Assembly: GCA_016188575.1 (NCBI GenBank)
Contig: JACPHN010000102.1
Location: 1-34,303 of the forward strand
Direction of reading: 5' to 3'
Length of the DNA: 34,303 bases
Source: Candidatus Schekmanbacteria bacterium
Lineage (GTDB): Bacteria > CSSED10-310 > JACPHN01
Shown: positions 7,486 through 14,859 of the stretch, in pieces
How positions within the stretch are numbered: position 1 is the stretch's first letter
Layout of the letters: each line of letters opens with the position of its first letter
The notes under the pieces: generated by a model
Told to the model about the DNA's origin: nothing
Databases searched by the model: none
Seen by the model: the letters and a program-made list of their open reading frames with translations, nothing else
Program-made: the position numbers and the translations under genes

Positions 7486-9018
7486 CTAGAGCGCGAAGGC
7501 GGGAGCGCGGCAGGCATCACAGAGCGCGGCGCGCACTGCCGGCGTCGCATGCTCGGCGCGTGCCAGTCGGGCGCCGACGAGCTGCTGCAGGCGCCCTGAC
7601 TCCACGGCCTTTCCACAGCGCGCGCACGCGGCAGATTCCACCTCGACGAGGGTTTCCGTGCGGTCGTCGAGGATCGCGTCGGTCAGGCGCCGCTCGAGCA
7701 CCAAGGCCCCGGCCGCTCGCTCGGGACAGCGCGCCGCACACAGGCCGCACGCAACGCAGCGCGAGGGCGTAAACAGCAGGCGCTGGCGACCGCCGGTACG
7801 CTCACAATGCAGCGCACTCGTGGGGCACGCGAGTGCGCATACGCCGCACAGCGCACATGCGTCCGCATTCACGTCAAGGGCGCCGAAGGGGGAGAAGGGG
7901 TCGGCGACGTCCAGTCGCGCTTCCCCGCCCGCGAAGCGCCGTACGAGCTGTCGGATCACGGCTGCCGTCAACCGCCCCCCATCTCCGGCGGCCTCGTCCG
8001 CCAGCCACGCGTCGTCGTAAGCGGCCGCGCCGCTGTCGTCATCGGGCAGCTCTTCGTGCGCCCGGGACGAGAGCTCCAGGCGCGCCGGATTGGCGTCCAG
8101 AGCCGCCAGCACGCGGCGACCGAGCTCTACCCGACCTCCCAGTCGTTCGGCCGTTCCCCGTTCGTGCTCGTGCCCCTCACCCCCCATCGCGACGCTGACT
8201 CTGGCGGCGCCCAGCGCCAGAGGAAGAAGGAGCAGCGCCGGTGAGAGCAGCGAGACGCAATGGACTTCCACCGGAAGCGCGCCGGTCTCGCTCGGGCCGC
8301 CGCCGCGGCACCGATAGGCCACCTCCCAGGTCGGGAGCTCGGAGCTCGCCAGCCGCGCCAGTGCGCGCACCTGGGTGAGGATCTGCCGAGTCGTCGAGCC
8401 AGGCAGGAATAGCGCACCAACCGGGCACGCGGCCACGCACTGCCCGCAACCGGTACACTCCTGGGGAGCGATCGCCACGGCCGTTCGACCCGGCGCGATC
8501 GCGTGTTGCTGGCAAGCCTCCAGGCACCTTTTGCAGCCCCGGCCGGCGGCACATCGCTCGTGCGCGACTACCGGAACCGGCTCCAGATGCGCCGGCCGCA
8601 AGCGCAGAATGGATCTTCTGGACAGGGTTCGCGGCAGTGCGAAGCGATACCCGTCCGGACCCGGGGGCTCGAAAGCGCCCAGTCGGGCAAGCGCCCCGGC
8701 CACGAGGAGCCGAGCGCGCCGCGCGGCAACAGCCTGAGACCCGGCGCCGCTTCTGGGCAGGACAACGACGTCCACGCACAGCGGCTCGATACCTGCTCGC
8801 CGGCCTTCCTCCTGCATGAGCTGGTTGTCGACCGGCGTCGAGCACAGGCCGAGCAGCAGCCGATCCATCCCGGCCGGCACGCGGCCCACAAGCCGCGACG
8901 GATCGCAGCACAGTCCCGGCACCACCGCGCCGCGCGGCTCGGCGAGCCCCAGCCCCAGACTCGCCGCGGCGGGCACATGCTCGCAGGAGAGCACGCCGAC
9001 TGTGCTCGGAACACTCAT
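7486..9018 (-). CDS. Polyferredoxin with HdrA/MvhD-like segments
   Basis: This is a soluble 510-residue iron-sulfur protein with no signal peptide. Four [4Fe-4S] motifs are visible: Cys156-x5-Cys-x2-Cys-x3-Cys, Cys188-x2-Cys-x2-Cys-x3-Cys, and two adjacent ones in the C-terminal third (CALCGVCALAC and CVACGLCAARC). A pair of CxxC motifs at the C-terminus (CARC, CDAC) could bind zinc or iron. The N-terminal 85 residues (VGVLSCEH..., LCSTPVDNQLMQEEGRRAGI) and the stretch around residues 250-320 resemble parts of HdrA and of MvhD-type subunits, so it may carry electrons in the cytoplasm. The start overlaps the chaperone stop by four bases (ATGA), implying translational coupling. Its role may be electron supply or assembly of the molybdoenzyme; the family assignment is tentative. 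Confidence 0.75.
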   Translation of the reverse strand: MSVPSTVGVLSCEHVPAAASLGLGLAEPRGAVVPGLCCDPSRLVGRVPAGMDRLLLGLCSTPVDNQLMQEEGRRAGIEPLCVDVVVLPRSGAGSQAVAARRARLLVAGALARLGAFEPPGPDGYRFALPRTLSRRSILRLRPAHLEPVPVVAHERCAAGRGCKRCLEACQQHAIAPGRTAVAIAPQECTGCGQCVAACPVGALFLPGSTTRQILTQVRALARLASSELPTWEVAYRCRGGGPSETGALPVEVHCVSLLSPALLLLPLALGAARVSVAMGGEGHEHERGTAERLGGRVELGRRVLAALDANPARLELSSRAHEELPDDDSGAAAYDDAWLADEAAGDGGRLTAAVIRQLVRRFAGGEARLDVADPFSPFGALDVNADACALCGVCALACPTSALHCERTGGRQRLLFTPSRCVACGLCAARCPERAAGALVLERRLTDAILDDRTETLVEVESAACARCGKAVESGRLQQLVGARLARAEHATPAVRAALCDACRAPAFAL

Positions 9019-9761
9019 CGTGACACCGTACCCACGCCGTCAGAAAGACCCACCACCTCACCACCCCCCGCTTGCGGCGGGAGGCCAAGCTCGTCACTGT
9101 GGAGCCACTGTTCATCTCTCAGCAAGACGCCCACGGTACCCCCCGCCACTGCCCGATAGAAGCCGCACCGATCTGCCTCGACGACGCGGCGGGCAAACTC
9201 TGGAAACCATCTGAGCACGTGCCGCCGGAGAAAGCCCGCCTGTGTTCTCATCGCGGCATGGCCCGCACCCTCGGCCCATCCGCGCGACTCTTGCCGGCAC
9301 AAGTGGGCCATGATCTCGAGCTCGACGACGACGTAGTCCGCCGTGTCGCATAGCGAATCTCGCAAGGTGACGCCGGCGTCGGCGTATTCGCGCAGGAGCT
9401 CGGCGTTGACCACACCCCGGTGATGCGATGGCTTGGTCGCATAGGCCGACTCATAGGGTGGCGCCACCGCGTTGGCCTCGAAGAGGCGCACGTGCTCCGT
9501 TTGGAGCGCGAGCAGAGGAGTCGCCGCGAGCGCCGCCTGCGCCTCCTCCGCGAGCCGCTCCCAGGCCGCGAGCAAGGGAAGCTGACCGCCGCACTGGTGC
9601 CAGGATTCCGACCGCGCGAGCTCGTCCTGCAACGTCTCGACGCGGCCGGCATCCGGGTACTGAAGAGCGGAGGCGATCAGCCGGTAGACGGCGTGACGCA
9701 CCGCCGCGAGAAGCTCAAGCTCTCTGTGCCGCTGTTGCGTTGCCGCCGTCTGGTCCGACAT
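9015..9761 (-). CDS. TorD/DmsD-family molybdoenzyme assembly chaperone
   Basis: This is a 248-residue cytoplasmic helical protein. The family signature is seen around residues 88-107: EHVRLFEANAVAPPYESAY, matching the E-x3-LF ... PYES(V/A)Y pattern of TorD-like chaperones. These proteins bind the Tat leader of a molybdoenzyme and hold it until cofactor is inserted. The client is presumably the Tat-signal oxidoreductase at the head of this operon. The ATG overlaps the stop of the small membrane protein by one base (TAATG), and its own stop overlaps the polyferredoxin start (ATGA). The last 20 or so residues (including LPPQAGGGEVVG) are encoded by a REP-like repeat and look like a recent, non-conserved tail. 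Confidence 0.85.
   Translation of the reverse strand: MSDQTAATQQRHRELELLAAVRHAVYRLIASALQYPDAGRVETLQDELARSESWHQCGGQLPLLAAWERLAEEAQAALAATPLLALQTEHVRLFEANAVAPPYESAYATKPSHHRGVVNAELLREYADAGVTLRDSLCDTADYVVVELEIMAHLCRQESRGWAEGAGHAAMRTQAGFLRRHVLRWFPEFARRVVEADRCGFYRAVAGGTVGVLLRDEQWLHSDELGLPPQAGGGEVVGLSDGVGTVSR
9046..9084. repeat. Dispersed palindromic (REP-like) repeat, copy 3, inside a coding end
   Basis: AGACCCACCACCTCACCACC is followed by the hairpin CCCCGC-ttg-CGGCGGG. It is clearly related to copies at 7325 and 31869, though with more substitutions. It lies within the 3' end of the chaperone gene and supplies its final residues, so the insertion was tolerated in frame. Confidence 0.7.
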
Positions 9762-9982
9762 TACTCACCGCCGTCGCGATCGGGAAGCAGCTCGTATACG
9801 ATGGCCGCGATGAAGACCAGCATGACCCCGGCGATGAAGATCGCCGGCGCAAACGGCAACCGCGGGTTACTGTACTCCACGCCAGTCGGAATCCCGAGCG
9901 GCGCGGCCAAGAAGAAATACGACAACGCCTGGAGGAAGAATCCTCCGAGCACCATGCTTACGGCAAGCTTGCCTCTGGTCAC
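9761..9982 (-). CDS. Small two-helix membrane protein of the respiratory operon
   Basis: This encodes 73 residues with two hydrophobic helices, at about residues 6-27 and 44-65, separated by a Pro/Gly-rich loop (PLGIPTGVEYSNPRLPFAP). It ends in an acidic tail (PDRDGGE). The start is GTG at 9982 with AGGAGG five to six bases upstream, a strong site that makes the gene credible despite its size. It follows the NrfD subunit by 81 bases and overlaps the chaperone gene by one base. It may be an accessory subunit packing against the NrfD protein. I do not recognise a family. Confidence 0.75.
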   Translation of the reverse strand: MTRGKLAVSMVLGGFFLQALSYFFLAAPLGIPTGVEYSNPRLPFAPAIFIAGVMLVFIAAIVYELLPDRDGGE

Positions 9983-10063
9983 CGTACACCTCCTGCGTCG
10001 ACATCCGAAACCGGACTTTGTCGAACGAACGTTAGAATCACGTGAAGTCTATCGCCAGACACC

Positions 10064-11344
10064 TTACTCGGCCCCGTCCGTCAGGTCGATCACTGGAAAG
10101 ACCTTGACGAAGATCGCGAAAATCAGGCAGCCCAGCGCAATGACGCCGAGCACGACTGCATACTCCACCGAGGTCGGCGAATAGGAACCCGTCCCGTAGG
10201 GCAGCAGGGTCCCGTGTGTCTGCGATGGCACCACCAGCAGGTACCGCTTGGCGATCGCTGCCACGTTGACGAGCGCGCCGGCGACCACGAGCTGCGTCAG
10301 GCTGAACTGATTGCGGACCCATTGGCCGAAAAGAATCGCCAGCGGCACGACCAGGCAGATCACGGCCAGCCAGTAGGTGGAGGCGAAATCGCCACCGAGC
10401 AGAGCCTTGGTCAGCTTCAGCTCGTGCTGATGCCCTTCGTACGCCCCGGTGAGCCACTCCACCACCATGAAGTACAGATACGCGAGCACCAGCACCATGA
10501 GGAGGTTTCCAAGCCACCTGAAGATGCGATCGTCGAGTCTGGTCTCGGCTCCATAGAGCCTTCTGAACAGGGCCGCTACCAGGATGACGAGCCCGACACC
10601 CGACACTCCGGCCATCACGACGAACCCCGGAGCCTGCAAAGCGCTGTGCCAGCCTGGCCGGCCGACCTGCAGGCCGAAAACGAAGCCCAGCGTCGAGTGC
10701 GCGGTTACGAGCAGCGGAAGAATCGCAATGGCCAACCAGAAACTGGCGACTTTTCGCCGGTGCTGCTCGGCCGGGGTGCCGCGATAGCCGGCTGCCCAGA
10801 GCCGGTGCAGGCCTTGCAGGCGGCTCGGCACCTGGGCGCACGTCGCCGCATCGGGTCTGCTGGCCAGGTACAGGTACACCAGGCTCGCAAAGAAGTAGCC
10901 CGAGACGACGAGAGTAAAGGTGCCGAAGAACGGCGACTGCGGCCGTGCGTAGCGAAACAGATTGGTGATGCCGCGGAGCGGCTGCCCGAGGTCAGGCAGG
11001 ATGCACAGGCCCGCCAGGATGAGGGCGGTGACCGTAATCAGCTCGGCGATTCGGGAGATTGGTTTGAGATAGTGGACGTCCAGCAGCCGAATCATGGCGG
11101 CGATGGTGATGCCGGCAAAGCTCACGCCGACGAAGTAGATCAGGAAAACGATGTACAGGCCCCACGTCGCTCCACCCATCGAGCCGATGTCGCGGAGGCC
11201 GGTGATGATGTGGCCTTCCGAGAGTTGGCGGCCATAGCTCAACAGGCCGATGGCCAGCAACACGAGCATGCCCATGACGAAGGTGAGGTACTTGGGGGTC
11301 AGTTGGCCAACGCCGAACGGCAGTCGTTCGAGTTTCGCTTGCAT
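10064..11344 (-). CDS. NrfD/PsrC-family quinone-reactive membrane subunit
   Basis: This encodes 426 residues with roughly ten hydrophobic helices. It is the integral subunit that exchanges electrons between the quinone pool and the attached ferredoxin subunit. Family features include the long N-terminal PsrC-like core (GATWGLYIVFLIYFVGVSFAG) and the segment STLGFVFGLQVGRPGWHSAL followed by APGFVVMAGVSG, as in ActC/QrcD-like ten-helix NrfD proteins. Helices near the C-terminus are preceded by KRYLLVVPSQTHG. AGAGGAG lies nine bases before the ATG, inside the end of the ferredoxin gene, and only three bases separate the two genes. The size and helix number favour the ActC/HmcC-like subtype over the eight-helix PsrC, but the reaction direction cannot be read from sequence. 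Confidence 0.88.
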   Translation of the reverse strand: MQAKLERLPFGVGQLTPKYLTFVMGMLVLLAIGLLSYGRQLSEGHIITGLRDIGSMGGATWGLYIVFLIYFVGVSFAGITIAAMIRLLDVHYLKPISRIAELITVTALILAGLCILPDLGQPLRGITNLFRYARPQSPFFGTFTLVVSGYFFASLVYLYLASRPDAATCAQVPSRLQGLHRLWAAGYRGTPAEQHRRKVASFWLAIAILPLLVTAHSTLGFVFGLQVGRPGWHSALQAPGFVVMAGVSGVGLVILVAALFRRLYGAETRLDDRIFRWLGNLLMVLVLAYLYFMVVEWLTGAYEGHQHELKLTKALLGGDFASTYWLAVICLVVPLAILFGQWVRNQFSLTQLVVAGALVNVAAIAKRYLLVVPSQTHGTLLPYGTGSYSPTSVEYAVVLGVIALGCLIFAIFVKVFPVIDLTDGAE

Positions 11345-11347
11345 CGC

Positions 11348-12085
11348 CTAACTCCTCTTTCCAGCGGGCTGGATCTGGCGCCAGCCATGACCGTGCGGGG
11401 TGCCGCCGACGTACTGCACGCGCGGGTGGGTACCGGCCTCCTCGAGAAGCCGGAAGCTGCTCTTCCTTTGCAGCTTCTGGGACGGTTCACTGGCCGGGTC
11501 ATCGAGATCGCCGAAGATGATGGCGTGCTCCGGGCAATTGGCGGCGCAGGCCGTCGTCTTGCCGGCCTCGACCCGATGCACGCAGAACGTGCATTTCTCG
11601 ATCACGCCCTCCACATGCGAGGCGCCGGCGATGTGGCGCTTTTCGGGGCCGCACGGCCGGTCCAGGTCGGGGTTCTTGTACGGGGGAATCACGCCGCCGG
11701 ACAGCGCCTCGAGCTCGGGGTCCTTCCAATTTACGTACTGGTTTTCTTCCGGGTCGCGCCAGTTGAAGTAGTTGACGCTGTAGGGGCAGGCGACCTCGCA
11801 GTAGCGGCAACCGATACAGCGATCCCAATCGGTCGCGACGATGCCGTCCTCGCGCTTGTACCGCGCGCCCACCGGGCATACCTTGGCACACGGGGCGTTG
11901 TCGCAATGCATGCACGGCCGCGGCATGAACCAGATGCGCGTGTTTGGATATTCGCCTTCCTCGAACCGGAAGACGTACATCCAGAAGCTTCCCTCGGGGG
12001 TGTTGTTCTCTACCTTGCAGGCCGCCATGCATGCGCGGCAACCGGTGCAACGATCGAGGTCTATGACCATTCCATAGCGTGGCAT
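11348..12085 (-). CDS. Four-cluster ferredoxin subunit (PsrB/NrfC/TtrB type)
   Basis: This is a 245-residue electron-transfer subunit between the molybdoenzyme and the NrfD protein. Four cysteine sets are visible: Cys13-16-19-23, Cys58-61-66-70, Cys90-93-96-100, and a C-terminal CTFC ... CAANC set. That is the complement for four [4Fe-4S] clusters, as in PsrB, TtrB and DmsB. No signal peptide is present; such subunits are co-exported with the Tat-signal partner. I chose the ATG at 12085 (MPRYGMVIDLDRC) because AGGAGG lies just upstream and the longer in-frame extension lies within the previous gene. The gene begins 17 bases after the catalytic subunit stop. The last 40 residues beyond the fourth cluster set resemble no particular domain. 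Confidence 0.92.
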   Translation of the reverse strand: MPRYGMVIDLDRCTGCRACMAACKVENNTPEGSFWMYVFRFEEGEYPNTRIWFMPRPCMHCDNAPCAKVCPVGARYKREDGIVATDWDRCIGCRYCEVACPYSVNYFNWRDPEENQYVNWKDPELEALSGGVIPPYKNPDLDRPCGPEKRHIAGASHVEGVIEKCTFCVHRVEAGKTTACAANCPEHAIIFGDLDDPASEPSQKLQRKSSFRLLEEAGTHPRVQYVGGTPHGHGWRQIQPAGKRS

Positions 12086-12102
12086 GTCCGGTGTCCTCCT
12101 CT

Positions 12103-14664
12103 TCACGCCTTGTAGACGCGGACCTTGACGTGAAAGCTTTGATCCGCGGTGTTGGTAACGTAACCCTCCCCTGTGAAGAAGAGCTCGTTCGGCGACGCGC
12201 CCATCCCCTTGGCGCGGGGGTGTACCCACATGCCGTAGTGGTGGGCCATACCGACGGTGTCGGGCCGGATGCTCTCCCGATAGCTGGCGACCACCTTCAG
12301 CTTGCGGGTTTCACCTGTGATGGCGTTGTGGCTCTCGACCCAGACTTCGTCTCCGTCCTCGATGCCACGGCTGCTCGCGGCCTTGGGATTGATCTCGAGG
12401 CATTGATCGGGCGCGAGCTCGTTCAAGATGGGGATGAACGCGCTGCGCGACTGCTTGAATTCGATGAGCTTGAACGAGACGAGGTAGAGATCGTAGTCCG
12501 CCGGTGAGGCATCGAGAGTGAGCGGGCGCCAGGTCGGCAGGGGCGTGTAGTCACGCCAGTAGATCTCGTCGGCGCCCTTGGCCTTCATCTCCTGTTGGAT
12601 CCGCAGGAGCGATTCGCCGTACAGGCGCTGAATGCGGCCGTCGAAGGGAGGATTCTGAGCGATCCCGTAGAACTTGCTGGCGGGCACGGGCCCCTTGACC
12701 TTGACGCCGTTTCTTTCGAAGAACGCCACGCCTTCCTCGATCCCCTGGCTTTTGGCCCAGGCGTCGAAAATGGCGCGCACTTCCGGTTTCTTGTCGAGCG
12801 GCAGCAGGTAGGGTTCCTTCAGCTTGAGCGACTTGTTGAGCAGGGCGAGGTAGCCGTCCGGGCCGAGTAGCACGCCGATCTTCTCGCACAGATCGAGATA
12901 GATGTCGATATCGCCTCGGGATTCGTACAGCGGTGCCATGGGGGGAACGCGAAGCGTCACGGCGTCCACATACTGGTCCGTCGCGGAGATGGGCCCTTCG
13001 TACTTTTCCATGGTTGCGGCCGGGAGCACGACGTCGGCGAAGTAGTCCGCCGTCTCGGACAGCCACGGGTCGATCGCCACGACGAACTTGAGCTTGCTGT
13101 ACGCCTCCATGATGTCTTTTCGCGACGGATAGGCGATCAGCGGGTTCGTCATGTGCAGGATGCACACCTCGGGGATTGACTTTACTCCATACTTGGCTGG
13201 GTCTAGCATGGCCTTTGCGACAATGCCAGAGTTGTTCGAGTTGATGGGAAAGAACTTGCTCTCCTTCAGGTAGATGTTGTATGGACCATCCTTGACGGTA
13301 GCCTGATCCAGCTTGTCGTAGTTGTCGTTCGGTTTCCAGGAGAAGTCGACACGCTGCCCGCCTACGGCCTCGACAGCCCCGAGCAGCATCATCACCGTCA
13401 GCATCGCGCGAACGGCCTGGAAGCCGAGCTCCTGCTGGGTCATGTGGTAGGCCATGATCGCCACGGGCCGATACGGCAGCGACAGACCCTCGACGAGCAT
13501 CTTGTTGCCGATCATCGCGTTTTCGCCGAGCTCCTTGGCGACGTGCGCGATGGTGGCGGCGGGGATTCCACAGACGGTCTCGGCCCACTCGGGAGTGTAC
13601 GTCGCGATGTGCTTGGTGAAGACCTCGAAGGCCGGCCTCACCGGCTGGCCGTCAACGGTGAATTCCCCGGACAGCACCGGGTCCCGGGCCTCGGCCCGCA
13701 CCACGGCCGCGCCGGTCGCGGCATCCCAGACCATCTCCGAGCCCGCCATGCGCAGGAAGGTCCCGTCGTCCTTCACGAGATACGGCGCGTTGGTGAAACT
13801 CTTCAGGTAGTCCTGGTCGATGGTGCCTTGCTTCACGAGCTGATGGCAAAGGGCCATGGCCAGCGCCAGGTCCGTCCCCGGCTTGATCGGCAACCACTCG
13901 TCCGCGAAGCGACCGGCGCCGCGCAGGCGAGGATCGATCGCGACCACTTTCAAACCGCGTTCGCGGGCGTCGACCAGTTGGCGCGGCCAGGTCAGATAGC
14001 AGAGCTTGTTGCCGCCGGCGTTGGTGATGTTCCAGCCCCAGGAGAGCAGGTACCGGCAATGCCGGAAATCAGGGTGCAGCACCCCGTGAAGACCGACGGT
14101 GTACTCACAGGCGCGATATCCGGCGTCCGAGCAGTAAGCGCCGTGGTGGAGCTTGGTCGCACCCGTTGCGCCCGCGAACGCGTCGTCGTAGAACGCCTTG
14201 GCCTTGCTACGGCCCTTCTGCCAGATGACCGCGTGCGGATCCCGGGCTCTGGTTTCCTTCACCTTGCCCGCGACCAGCGTCAGCGCCTCCTCCCAGCTTG
14301 CCCGGCGAAACTCGCCTGGCACGCCCTTTTCGTTGGTGCGAATGAGCGGCGCCTTGACCCGGTTGGTGTCGTACATCGCCATGATCTGCGCGATGCCCTT
14401 GGGGCAAAGAGTGCCGTGGTTGACGGGATTGGCGGGGTGACCTTCGAGCTTCACCACGCGGCCACCCACGCGGCGGGCCAGGATCCCGCAATCCTGTTTC
14501 CCGATCCAACACGTGGTCGGGACCCACTCTTCTTTCTGGGCGGCTTGCTTCTCGTCAATCGTCGCTTCGACGATCGTCTCGAGGCAACCCGCCATCAGCG
14601 ACCCCGCCACCAGACTTCCGCTTGCCGCTGCTGCTGAGCTCTTCAGAAATGTCCTTCTCTTCAT
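12103..14664 (-). CDS. Tat-exported molybdopterin oxidoreductase catalytic subunit, atypical [4Fe-4S] motif
   Basis: This 853-residue enzyme of the DMSO reductase superfamily heads the operon. The Tat leader is MKRRTFLKSSAA, and Cys27 sits in a lipobox-like LMAGC, so it may be a Tat lipoprotein facing the periplasm. The iron-sulfur motif is Cys52-x6-Cys59-x27-Cys87. The canonical pattern is Cys-x2-Cys-x3-Cys-x27-Cys, so residue 55 is Gly where the second Cys should be. Cys178 in HHGAYCSDAG is a likely molybdenum ligand, as in Psr/Phs/Arr/acetylene hydratase-like members. The C-terminal molydopterin-binding domain is present (LEINPKAASSRGIEDGDEVWVES). I start it at 14664, where the Tat motif begins; further upstream the frame is open but unlikely. 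Substrate is unresolved: polysulfide, thiosulfate, selenium or arsenic oxyanions are candidates. Its normal length argues against decay. Confidence 0.88.
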   Translation of the reverse strand: MKRRTFLKSSAAAASGSLVAGSLMAGCLETIVEATIDEKQAAQKEEWVPTTCWIGKQDCGILARRVGGRVVKLEGHPANPVNHGTLCPKGIAQIMAMYDTNRVKAPLIRTNEKGVPGEFRRASWEEALTLVAGKVKETRARDPHAVIWQKGRSKAKAFYDDAFAGATGATKLHHGAYCSDAGYRACEYTVGLHGVLHPDFRHCRYLLSWGWNITNAGGNKLCYLTWPRQLVDARERGLKVVAIDPRLRGAGRFADEWLPIKPGTDLALAMALCHQLVKQGTIDQDYLKSFTNAPYLVKDDGTFLRMAGSEMVWDAATGAAVVRAEARDPVLSGEFTVDGQPVRPAFEVFTKHIATYTPEWAETVCGIPAATIAHVAKELGENAMIGNKMLVEGLSLPYRPVAIMAYHMTQQELGFQAVRAMLTVMMLLGAVEAVGGQRVDFSWKPNDNYDKLDQATVKDGPYNIYLKESKFFPINSNNSGIVAKAMLDPAKYGVKSIPEVCILHMTNPLIAYPSRKDIMEAYSKLKFVVAIDPWLSETADYFADVVLPAATMEKYEGPISATDQYVDAVTLRVPPMAPLYESRGDIDIYLDLCEKIGVLLGPDGYLALLNKSLKLKEPYLLPLDKKPEVRAIFDAWAKSQGIEEGVAFFERNGVKVKGPVPASKFYGIAQNPPFDGRIQRLYGESLLRIQQEMKAKGADEIYWRDYTPLPTWRPLTLDASPADYDLYLVSFKLIEFKQSRSAFIPILNELAPDQCLEINPKAASSRGIEDGDEVWVESHNAITGETRKLKVVASYRESIRPDTVGMAHHYGMWVHPRAKGMGASPNELFFTGEGYVTNTADQSFHVKVRVYKA

Positions 14665-14692
14665 GCCGAACCTCGCGTCTCGAGACTTGATT

Positions 14693-14710
14693 GCCTGATG
14701 CGCTTCAGGC
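14693..14710. repeat. Inverted repeat in the 5' leader of the molybdoenzyme operon
   Basis: GCCTGA and TCAGGC form a perfect 6-bp inverted repeat around a 6-base spacer. It lies about 29-46 bases before the catalytic subunit start and next to the transcription start expected from the sigma-54 element. A second palindrome, GTCTCGAGAC, lies at 14677-14686. They may be repressor sites or a leader hairpin. Confidence 0.4.
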
Positions 14711-14720
14711 GCAACCACTC

Positions 14721-14735
14721 GCAAGAATGATGCCG
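14721..14735 (-). promoter_or_regulatory. Candidate sigma-54 (-24/-12) promoter of the molybdoenzyme operon
   Basis: Read on the minus strand, CGGCATCATTCTTGC has the invariant GG and GC with exactly ten bases between them. It matches the consensus TGGCAC-N5-TTGC except for T to C and C to T changes in the -24 box. Transcription would begin about 12 bases downstream, near 14709, leaving a leader of some 45 bases. The divergent gene encodes an NtrC-type activator with an intact GAFTGA loop, so the pairing is sensible. No start-site data exist. Confidence 0.55.
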
Positions 14736-14770
14736 ATTGTCGAGCGGCAGGCGGTGGCGGTAGAAACCAT

Positions 14771-14790
14771 CCGCGTCGGCTGAGACGCGG
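14771..14790. repeat. 7-bp inverted repeat in the divergent control region
   Basis: CCGCGTC and GACGCGG form a perfect inverted repeat around GGCTGA. It lies between the candidate sigma-54 promoter and the upstream GTTACC site. It may be a protein-binding site or a hairpin in the leader of the divergent regulator mRNA. Confidence 0.4.
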
Positions 14791-14820
14791 TGAGCTGGTT
14801 ACATTTCGCCTCGAGTCGGT

Positions 14821-14836
14821 GTTACCTGGCGGTAAC
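14821..14836. promoter_or_regulatory. Candidate upstream activator site, GTTACC-N4-GGTAAC
   Basis: A perfect 6-bp inverted repeat around TGGC lies about 120 bases upstream of the expected sigma-54 start, a usual distance for an enhancer bound by an NtrC-type dimer. A lone matching half-site (GGTTAC) lies at 14797-14802. The element is also about 25 bases before the regulator's own start codon, so it could mediate autoregulation. Binding by the adjacent regulator is inferred. Confidence 0.45.
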
Positions 14837-14859
14837 AGCCGCATTCTGGAGTCGGTTGC

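Noticed and set aside
10214-12115. Long plus-strand frame of about 630 codons opposite the NrfD and ferredoxin genes
   Set aside because: It lies fully antisense to two genes with clear family motifs; such frames arise from GC-rich codon bias, and its translation is His/Arg/Gln-rich without domains.
12103-14664. Naming the catalytic subunit as ArxA, ArrA or PsrA
   Set aside because: The operon layout fits, but the N-terminal cluster motif differs from the Cys-Arg-Gly-Cys type of ArrA/ArxA and lacks one ligand of all of them.
14644-14844. Upstream extension of the catalytic subunit to an ATG at 14844
   Set aside because: The extra 60 residues precede a perfect Tat leader, which must be N-terminal, and they cover the promoter elements.
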